This document shows positions 31,797 through 40,475 of a stretch of 64,000 bases of DNA, piece by piece. The notes under the pieces are model-generated. The model was not told the origin of the DNA, did no database searches, and saw only the letters and a list, made by a program, of their open reading frames with translations. Location: contig BCGN01000005.1 in assembly GCA_001599295.1 (NCBI GenBank), forward strand, positions 1,116,001 through 1,180,000, written 5' to 3'. The first letter of the stretch is position 1. Every line of letters starts with the position of its first letter. The position numbers and the translations under genes were made by a program. The DNA comes from Sporopachydermia quercuum (lineage: Eukaryota; Ascomycota; Sporopachydermiomycetes; Sporopachydermiales; Sporopachydermiaceae).

Positions 31797-32423
31797 TTTA
31801 AGACAACTAGAATGCGCAGTTTTACTATTTTTATTCTGTTGAATAGCTGACTTGAATGATCGGTCATTATTCGGGTACCTTAGAAAGGAGGATAAGATAG
31901 TTGTACAAGTGAGAATTATACATGGTAGATGATGGAGGTTGTAGTATGAGTTTATGAAAATGCAAGGTAAATGTAAAAGCAATGCATCAATATGCAAATG
32001 TTTTCTTAGGTTTGAATCTTATCTTAGATTGCAGGATATTGCAGNATATTGCAGGAGACTGCATATAATGTTAGGTTATAAATAAGTTAATTTTCATGCT
32101 AGAGAAAGGAAAGAAGGAAGCTACGGGAGATTCAAACCTTTACATTTATTCTACCGTTAAATCATAAAACAGCAAGATATTAGAGAAAATACAGGTGTTC
32201 TTTAATTAGGCATATCGAACAATCAATACATCATCCCTCAAAGCGTAAATTATTCAAGTTCAGCTTCGTCATAACCTAACCAATCAATAACAACCAAAAA
32301 TACGCATCATACACATCTAAACATAAATTGCAGCCGTAACCATCTATTAAAGTACATATATTTGAATCAGTACGTACTCCCTTTCCACCTGAAAATAACC
32401 ATTCTACTTCTACTTATCCTAGT
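31797..32423. other. MED17 promoter and 3' flank of the Smr-like gene
   Basis: 0.63 kb with a four-copy 10-bp tandem repeat at 32029-32068 (listed). The exon 1 frame stays open upstream to 31997 but the extra residues look non-coding, so I start MED17 at 31796. Confidence 0.5.
32029..32068. repeat. 10-bp tandem repeat, four copies
   Basis: Units TTGCAGGATA, TTGCAGNATA, TTGCAGGAGA and CTGCATATAA follow each other at exactly 10 bp, about 235-270 bp upstream of the MED17 start. The period equals one helical turn. Similar GCAG spacing is seen at 35110, 41949 and 46038. Role unknown. Confidence 0.6.
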
Positions 32424-34520
32424 TCAACAGACATTAGCACTAGAACTCCAAGGATCAATACCTAGAATCATTCCAAATTTCGTGCTTCCACATGAAAAAC
32501 TATCCATCAAGAAACCTGCTTCTTCTAACCAATGAATCAAAGATTTTGTACTTTTCTTATAACCAGGATCTGTTAGTTTAGGAACAATGAAATAAATTGC
32601 TTTGCTACCTGATAATCCTTCTTGCCTGAAGCTCTCAATATAATCTCTAGCAGTATCAGTAATATCAGCAAACTCAAACCCAGTTAAATCAACCATATAA
32701 TCAGCATTTGGTTTTCCTTCAATCCATAGTTTATATAACGCATTATTAGCTTCTTTCATGCAATCCCAGAACCTGTCTTCGTATTCTGACGATTTCACTG
32801 ATAGGTTCTTTGCAGCTGCTCCATTATTCTTAGTATATTCTAACGTTGACTTCTGGGCAAATTTGATTCTATTGAATTCGTTATTTATAGCTTTAGACTT
32901 GAATTTAATGTATTCTTGTTCCAGTATTGATTTATCGTTATTCAGCCACGGAACATGTTGTGGTTTAGGGATGAAAGACAGTGCTGCTGTGGAGTTGAAA
33001 CTAGGGGTTGCGTTGGTAGGAACAAAAGTATGCGATTTGCTGAAGTCAAATTTATATTTTGAAGGTGTTGTTGATAAGCCAGAACCTGCTGATGCAGCTG
33101 CTGTGGAACTACTGCTTGAACCATATGACCCTAAAGTAGCATTGGAAGTATTTGATGATATCTTAATAGCTTCGACGTCATTTCGTAATCCATCCACGGA
33201 ATAAGAATGAGTGCTATTGCTTCCGGTCTCCCATAGTCCTGTTGAGTTTGGAGATGCAATTACACCATTTCCGTTATCCATAGTGCAACTGTTGACTTTA
33301 ACAGTATTATTAGTGCTGTTGCTACTATCACTACTGACATTACTACTATTCGCACTATTATTTTCTCCGCTTCCTTTGTTTCCTTCATTAAGAGTCAGCA
33401 GTTCCCATACATCAGGAGATATTTCGTGATTGAACACACATGCATCTCCTGCTACACATTTACCAGCCAGCCAGTAGCGACAAACTCTTCCAGTCATATC
33501 ATGTGAAAATTTACAATCAGCTCGAACACAGGATCCATTGCGTAAATAGTAGGAACATAGCTTAGGTAGTGTTTTCTGTTCATTCGGTTTACTACTTTCT
33601 GTTGATATTCCATCGGCATGGGAATTACCAGATATTTTCCCCTTGGATATCAAATTGCGTACAGCTGTTTTCAAATCATAGCCATTGACATTTAATGCCT
33701 GGTTGAACTCTTCAGTTGGGATTCCATATCTGGCCAGTAGTATTTCCTTTAGGTGATCAAACGGTGCTTTTGGTTTGATTTCTATCACCACTGACACTGG
33801 CACAGAGCCCGCTGCTTGCGCTACTTGTGGTTCAGGAGCTGGCGTTCCAGAGTTGCTGTTCGTCTGCGTCATTCGCTGCTCCTGTCTCAAGGCATATTCT
33901 TTGGCTCTCTCTTGTTTAGCGATCTCCTTGAGTCTTTCCTCGTTTATCAGTTGCTTCGTCTTCTCGGTATACAGAGCCCGAGTATCAGCATCAGGAATAG
34001 CTACCGAGCCTATAATTTTTGATTCTTTTTTTACGATGCGTGCTGTGGGTGATACATTGCGTTTCCTTCGAGAACTGTGACTGCTAGTGGAACCAAACCC
34101 GAACGGATATCTTGGATTGACATAGTTATCAAAGGTAGAATCTGTACTGTTGTTATCACCTAAGGAAGACGTTGATGATACTGTATTCCAGTCAAATCTT
34201 GAATGGTCATGTGCATTGTTCTCGTTGATAGTTAATCCAGTGAAAGATGAGTTATTGGTACCAGGTGTATTATCATTGTTGCTGCCGCCGCCAATAGTAT
34301 CCGTGGGAAGAGCAGGAGAAGCTAGGACAACTGCGTCTAATTCGTTTTCATGATGCTGCCATAACAAATCCAGGATTGTTTTCTCCTTCTTTTTCTGATC
34401 AGTTATACCAACTTCGGAAGTTAGTAGTTCATCTATCTGGTCAATCTTGTCTTCCTCGATCACGTGGTTCTGACTAAGGATTTGATGACATTTCACTAAG
34501 ATGTCTGGTGGCAGTTTCAT
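32424..34520 (-). CDS. CCCH zinc-finger, DUF1771 and degenerate Smr-like protein
   Basis: A 698-residue protein, probably RNA-binding. Order: an N-terminal helical region (1-65), Ser/Asn/Thr-rich linker, a basic coiled-coil helix (about 188-215), a UBA/CUE-like helical segment (about 253-293, Y-G-I-P-T-E-E-F), two CCCH fingers (321-365: C-S-Y-Y-L-R-N-G-S-C, then C-R-Y-W-L-A-G-K-C), long Ser/Asn-rich linker, a DUF1771-type helical hairpin (about 535-605) and an Smr-like fold (611-698). Fungal CCCH-Smr proteins and Cue2 use Smr as an endonuclease in ribosome quality control. Here the D-x-H-G motif reads D-L-T-G and the G-K-G-x-H loop is absent, so nuclease activity is unlikely. It is divergent from EAF1. 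I do not assign a gene symbol. Confidence 0.8.
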   Translation of the reverse strand: MKLPPDILVKCHQILSQNHVIEEDKIDQIDELLTSEVGITDQKKKEKTILDLLWQHHENELDAVVLASPALPTDTIGGGSNNDNTPGTNNSSFTGLTINENNAHDHSRFDWNTVSSTSSLGDNNSTDSTFDNYVNPRYPFGFGSTSSHSSRRKRNVSPTARIVKKESKIIGSVAIPDADTRALYTEKTKQLINEERLKEIAKQERAKEYALRQEQRMTQTNSNSGTPAPEPQVAQAAGSVPVSVVIEIKPKAPFDHLKEILLARYGIPTEEFNQALNVNGYDLKTAVRNLISKGKISGNSHADGISTESSKPNEQKTLPKLCSYYLRNGSCVRADCKFSHDMTGRVCRYWLAGKCVAGDACVFNHEISPDVWELLTLNEGNKGSGENNSANSSNVSSDSSNSTNNTVKVNSCTMDNGNGVIASPNSTGLWETGSNSTHSYSVDGLRNDVEAIKISSNTSNATLGSYGSSSSSTAAASAGSGLSTTPSKYKFDFSKSHTFVPTNATPSFNSTAALSFIPKPQHVPWLNNDKSILEQEYIKFKSKAINNEFNRIKFAQKSTLEYTKNNGAAAKNLSVKSSEYEDRFWDCMKEANNALYKLWIEGKPNADYMVDLTGFEFADITDTARDYIESFRQEGLSGSKAIYFIVPKLTDPGYKKSTKSLIHWLEEAGFLMDSFSCGSTKFGMILGIDPWSSSANVC

Positions 34521-36007
34521 TTTCTTGTCGAGGCAAAACGTATATTTATATGAATGTTGATAGAAAAGTTATGCTTTTGAGAGTTTCTGGATAGTAATCT
34601 GATATATTGAAACCATTTGCAATTGTAGATATCACCTAGGTGACTAGTTATCAGTGATTGCCTTTCTGTATGTCTGTTGCTGAAAGCGAACTGAATATTT
34701 ACTTTCAAAGTCTCGTCGTTTTCAATAGATGCAGTACTAGTAAAACGATCCTTCAGCAAGTATAAACTATCTTTCAAACCAGTGGAAAATTGATCTTTTC
34801 ATTTTTCACTCTGTTGTTAGTTTTCTGCCTTAGTGCAATATGATAAGTCTCTTGATGTAATGGTGAGTGTTGGTTGCAGCTTACAAGGTAGAACGTCAAT
34901 TTAGAAAGGGACACGGGCTACCAGTTGTGAATATCAGTGCAAATCTATGGAGTCCATTAGAAGTTTAAGCCTTAAATGTTATAGTCTAATGAATAGCTAT
35001 TCATCGATTGTCAACTGTAGAATCATGTTGTGGTTTATGAGGTGAAACATGAAGAAGATCGGGGAGATGCATAGATAAAGGCTTTGCATGAAAGTTATAG
35101 GGCATATATGCAGAATGTACGCAGGTATCTAAAGCTTAACTTAGTGCCCAATTTGGATAGTTGATAGTTGTACATCCAAACATCCGACTTTGTACCAAGG
35201 TGAATTGCAAGGTGAATTGGAGTTTGGAAGAATAAATGCCGTAATCCTAATGTATTTAGTCTCTAGGAGATAACTATCATGAGTGCGATAACGCCAAAAA
35301 GTAGACTAATAACAGAGATATAACGGCCCCCCACCCCAAATAACNAAAGCTGGAAAAATAACTTCTAGCATTCTCAAAATCCCATGAAATAATACTCTCT
35401 AAATATCTCTTATGCCTAGAACGATACCAACCTTGGGTAGTCGTGTATTTTGAGTTACATAATCATTTAATTAGCTACACCCATTGCCCAGTTTTACTAC
35501 CAANATTTTTTTACTTTATCACCCAGCTTTTTCTCCTCAGACGAAAGCCAAATAAATAAACTGGGACATCTACATTACTTACTCCGGACAACAACAACTA
35601 AGTGGCATGTGTAATAATATGACCACAATACAACTTATAAGTTGATGCTTTGCATACTAAGTGAGCTATATTCTTTGCTGTGCTATATCAATAACAGTGG
35701 TATCTCACCAGCTTGTTTCCGCTCCTTATTCTTTGTTTTGACTCACCATCTTTAGACCCTCATATTTTTGTAACAGGTTTACACAATCACACGGGGGTGT
35801 TTGGGTGTCTAATAACGCAGGGAAAACTTCATATCACATCTTCTGACAACCCCCCATCCCTATTTAATTGTACGCATGTGAGAATTGAAAATTTTCGCAC
35901 GTGACAACTATCGGATCCTCAGGTTTCTCTTTATTGCAGCATTAAACAGCTATAAAGCTACTTATTTAAACTTTTCATTAAGTGCTATCTAAGTCTATGA
36001 ATTCACA
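34521..36007. other. Divergent promoter, Smr-like gene and EAF1
   Basis: 1.49 kb. It contains two GCAG motifs 11 bp apart at 35110-35125, a C-rich tract near 35325-35335, TGACTCA at 35739-35745, and a CACGTG box at 35898-35903 just upstream of EAF1. No gene is visible. Confidence 0.5.
35898..35903. promoter_or_regulatory. CACGTG box (Cbf1-type) upstream of EAF1
   Basis: CACGTG in GCACGTGAC, which on the other strand reads GTCACGTG, the Cbf1 consensus. It lies 105 bp before the EAF1 ATG. Binding is inferred from the motif only. Confidence 0.35.
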
Positions 36008-36940
36008 ATGGCTTCTAATGGGGTATCTACTACCAACAACCAGGAAGGGTTTCACAACTCGAACAACAATAGCTCCAGTATCAGTCCTTTAAGTATGGAT
36101 AGGGTACGTCTAGAAGCAATCGAGAGAAGGAAACAACAATGCAGCGATATCGTTGAAAGCAGGAAACGTAAACTTTCCGAGTTGTACTATATCTCCAGAT
36201 CTCCAAGCGTTCCTTTGACGAAGAATGATCTCAATATCCACGAGGAGAAACTATTGGCGTTTCTAGAGAAAAACGATATCCAGAACGGACACTTATTTTC
36301 GGACGCGTCGTTACCATTACCAGAAACAACACCAACAGGGTCAAATGTGCTGCACAATGCAAGTACTACCCCATCACACACTCCTGGCATGGGCGTCCCA
36401 GGACTCTCTCTGTCTAGTGTTTCTTCGTCTTCCAGCTCCAGCTCTGGCTCAATAGTACGAAGGTCCAGCTCTCCGTTGACTGCAGAAAGGCTAAAGGCCA
36501 TGCCGCCAGCCCCGGAAGTTGATTTGAGTCTCAAGCTGCCAAATCGTCATCTCTCTGTCAAGAAGGAAAACGATTCAACCAAACGACTGAAAATGGAGAG
36601 CGCTGCTAAGAGTACGCCTACTACGCCTTTGAAATCATCAACTTCCTTATCACAAGAGACTATCCGGGTCGAATCTACAAGGAGCAGATCTGCCCCTGCA
36701 AGTAATAACTCCTCTAGAGCATCTACTCCTTCTACTGTTGGTGTTGATGACGCAGCAAGAGGTAAACCATCTGTTTCTGGGGGTGATGAATCATCCATTA
36801 ATACTGTTAGTAGCAAGGATAAAGACAATGGTATTACTGATGACAACCAAAGCAAACTACAGGCACAACCGCAGTCGCAACCTCTACAGCAACAACAGCA
36901 GCAAACGGCTCAAGCTAAAGTCCAAGTCCAAGCCCAAGCT

Positions 36941-36973
<33 letters not shown>

Positions 36974-39900
36974 ACACAGACACAGACACAGACACAGGCA
37001 CAGACACAACAAACTAAACCTCAACTGCAATCTCAACCGCTATCTCAACAGCAGCCAAAACAGCACGAACACCCAGAACTTCAATCACAGCACCAAACAC
37101 AGACACTATTCTTAAACTCAGAAATAATGCTGAGGAAACGCGAAATCGAAATCGTCAAATCCAAACTACTACAACTCCAAGCTTCTAATGGAAATTATAC
37201 CAACACATCTAACCCTTACAACAGGAACAACGGTAAGAATACGGCTGGCAAGGATGACAAATTATCATCGTCATCATCGTCAGAGATCATTATGGTTGTC
37301 GGTGAGCAGTTTGACGCCAAATCAGAAGATATTAGACCTCTTGCCGAATTATACTATCTAACTCAAGCTTTACCTCTAATAAAACTGCTACCGTCTTCCA
37401 ACAAAGTCCTGACTTCAGATTCGTTCGAGAGTGCCTTGCTAGAAGGGAAAATGGCTGTTGTTTACTCCAGAATCGAGGAATTGAAAAGGCAAGGGAAGTG
37501 GTCTCTTCGTCAGCCAACACGATATGTTGATCCGTATACGAAGAACGGCAATAGGAAATCCCATTGGGATTTCTTACTATCGGAAATGAAATGGATGCGT
37601 GACGATTTCCATGAAGAGAGAAAACTGAAACTTACAATGGCATTGGAAATATCACATATGGTAATGGATTACTGGAAGTATAAAGACAAGGTTCAAATAA
37701 AGGGCAAACCTATCAAGTTTTTGCCCAAGGAGTGTGAAACAGAGAAGGACAATGATAATGATGATTGCACTAGTAGCAGTAACAATGATAACGATAAGAG
37801 CGATCCAGAAGCTGAAGCTGAAGTGGAGGTTGATTTTAGTTTACGCTCAACATCAGCAGAGCTTAGAACCAACAAATCAAACAGCAGCAACAGCTCTTCT
37901 CCTGTCAATGCTGATAATGTCTTGCCTTTTAAGCGTAATTCAGATAATTCAGACGACCCTGCTGAAAGTATTACCGAAAATGGGCCAACTGCTAACGTTG
38001 CGGATATTCTCGGACGTTCTCCGTCAGATCCAACCGACCCAGGTTCAAATGAAGCACCGAAGTTCATTTTCCCTCTTACTTATAACTACAGCGAATCAGA
38101 AAAACAGTTGATCGACTCTTTTCCATTATACGAACCCTTCTCTAAAGACCCAGCGATGTTCGTTGATGATTTTGATAAAATGCCTCTGGTAGCCGTATCG
38201 AAACTGTTGGCCCCGCATGACGAGGATTCCAATTGGAGAAGTATCATTATCAAGGAAGCTGAAACAGAACAGGGCCTTAAATCGACTACTGGTGCTAAAG
38301 GGTCTCGCAAGGGCCTCTTCATGACAAATTCTCATAGAAGAATGAATAACAACATCAGACCTCCTCAGCCTCCATCGTTGAAATATCTAGAACTTAGGAC
38401 CCCTACTATATGGTTACCAGAAGATGATCGCCAATTGTTAAGCTTGGTTGCTGAGTATTCTAATAACTGGGCTATAGTATCGTCAGTGCTCTCACGATCG
38501 TCAAGACCTCGTTATTTCTCCAATATTGAACGGAGAACACCTTGGCAATGCTTTGAAAGATACCTTCAGCTTATTGAGAAGTACCAATACAATGATTTGA
38601 AAGGACCATATGCCCATCAAGCGCATGTTTGGTTAGATTCTATGAACAAAGCTCAAGCGGCTTCTAAACGTCGTTTGGCACCTTTAGGAGTTGGCAACGA
38701 GAGCATCCAACGAGGCCATAGAAGACTTCGTTGGGCAAGCATGTTTGAAGGTATTCGGAAGTGCATGAGGAAGAGGGAAACTGCGAGCAAATCTGCTTCC
38801 AGCAGCAGCTCGGGCTCCTCAGCAGGAAGGAAACAGCAAGGAAATGACGATAAACGAGGCCCCACGCCAACGCCGAATGACCTTGCGAAGCTGAAATACG
38901 AACGTGACAAGGCTCTACAGGAATCGTATGCCTTACAACGAGGAATCGCCCAGCCGCGGGGGGCTGGATTAGGAAATGCTGGAGTGAAAGGACAACCAGG
39001 ACAACAGCATTCTCAACACGCGCAACAGGTTCTACAACAGAAACAATGGACTGGCGATAAATTAGCTCTTGCCCAGCAGGGACACCTTCCAGGACGTTCT
39101 CAGGCACATCCCCAGGTTCAAGTAGCAGCACAGGTGAAAGCCCAAGCTCAAGCCCAGCACAAGCACAAGCACAAGCACAAGCACAAGCACAAGCACAAGC
39201 ACAAGCACAAGCACAAGGCACAAGCACAAGCACAAGCACAAGCACAAGCACAAGCACAAGCACAAGCACAAGCACAAGNNNNNNNNNNNNNNNNNNNNNN
39301 NNNNNNNNNNNNNNNNNNNNNNNNNNNNNNNNNNNNNNGCACAAGCACAAGCACAAGCACAAGCACAAGCACAAGCACAAGCACAAGCACAAGCACAAGC
39401 ACAAGCACAAGCACAAGCACAAGCACAAGTACAAGCGCAGGTACAAGCGCAGGTACAAGCTCGTGTGCAGTCCCAGGCCCAAGCCAGAGCAAGAATGCAA
39501 GCAGCAGCAGTAGCAGCAGCCGCCAACCAGCCAGGCGGACTTCATAGCAATCCAGTATCACCGGTAGTGAAACAGCACGCGGCCTTAGCAGCTTCTCCTG
39601 TCGTAACAGCAAGCAAAAGCCCTACAGTTCGTAACGCCAACATCAATGGCACCCCTGGCATGATAAGACCTAACACTGGCCCCAACCCTGCAGGAAACGC
39701 CAACAATAAAACAATGATGACCGGCAGAGCACGAGCCACACCTGAACAGTATCAACAGATAGCACAGTTAGAGCGGCAGCGACAGCTGATTCGCCAACAG
39801 CAGCAGCAGAATGCAGCTGCTATGGCTGCTGCGCAGGCTCAAAAGAACTCTGGCGGGGGAAGCAACAATGGAGCAGTAGCAAATCAACCAGGCTCGCAAG

Positions 39901-40475
39901 CGCAAGGCAGGGCAGGCAATTCTCCCGCTACCAAACCAGTGAGATTTATCCCTGCCCATGTTTCTGCCATCGTGAACCAAATTCAGATGCAGAATCCTGG
40001 TATGTCGAAAGAACAAGTTAGTAAAGTAGCAGCAGCCTATTTGACTTCTTTACAGCAACAGCAACAACAGCAACAGCAACAACAGCAACAGCAACAACAG
40101 CAACAGCAGCAACAGCAGCAGCATCAAAACAGAGTCAACGGTGCCGGATCAGCGTCACCGTCCACTGTTCCGACTAGAATTGCCAGCCGAAGCCCTGTTG
40201 GAACTCAAGTGAATATAGCAGCGGCAGCAGCAGTGACAGGGGCAGGATCCGGAAACAATGGTACTAACAAATCAGCAGCATTGCAGCAAGCACTGCAAGC
40301 TCAACAACAGCAGTTGCTCCGTCAGAAGCAGCTGCAGGCTCAGCAGAGAATGATGGCGGCAGCCAGACAAAACCAAGCGACCTTACAGCGGCAGCAACAG
40401 CAAATGGGAAGTAAGCAAGTAAATCAAATTAATGGTAATAGTGGTACTGGCAACAATGGAAATGGTAATGGCTAA
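36008..40475 (+). CDS. EAF1: NuA4 scaffold subunit EAF1/VID21 (assembly gap inside)
   Basis: A very large protein, about 1,490 residues plus an unknown number in a 60-N gap at 39279-39338. Eaf1 (Vid21) is the platform of the NuA4 histone acetyltransferase complex in the nucleus. Signatures: an N-terminal R-V-R-L-E-A-I-E-R-R-K segment, an HSA domain (about 485-560, F-L-L-S-E-M-K-W-M-R-D-D-F) that recruits actin/Arp4, and a Myb/SANT domain (about 797-860, W-L-P-E-D-D-R-Q-L-L). The C-terminal third is low-complexity Gln/Ala, with a 23-Gln run at 40053-40121. The frame before the gap and the frame ending at 40475 are both (Ala-Gln)n at the gap edges; they join only if the missing length is 2 modulo 3, so I treat the gap size as arbitrary and the gene as whole. 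Confidence 0.9.
36928..37010. repeat. Gln-Ala / Gln-Thr hexanucleotide tract in EAF1
   Basis: CAGGCA and CAGACA hexamers in tandem code for a (Q-A)n then (Q-T)n tract between the N-terminal region and the HSA domain. Purely low-complexity; length probably polymorphic. Confidence 0.75.
39158..39432. repeat. CAAGCA hexanucleotide microsatellite in EAF1, with gap
   Basis: A nearly pure (CACAAG)n array broken by 60 Ns. Bases 39158-39217 are read in the gene frame as (His-Lys)10. After an extra G at the 39217/39218 junction the same array is read as (Ala-Gln)n. The array continues past the gap to about 39432. Array length is almost certainly collapsed or unresolved in the assembly. Confidence 0.85.
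40053..40121. repeat. Poly-glutamine tract, 23 codons
   Basis: Mixed CAG/CAA codons near the EAF1 C-terminus. Mixed codons suggest selection for Gln rather than simple recent CAG expansion. Confidence 0.85.

Noticed and set aside
31797-31997. Upstream extension of MED17 exon 1 to another in-frame ATG
   Set aside because: The added residues are rich in Leu/His/Tyr from AT-rich DNA and resemble no Med17; the ATG at 31796 begins the sequence leading into the conserved part.
39062-39612. Long overlapping frames on both strands through the CACAAG repeat
   Set aside because: A hexanucleotide array has no stop in any frame, so these are repeat artefacts; only the EAF1 frame is supported by flanking homology.
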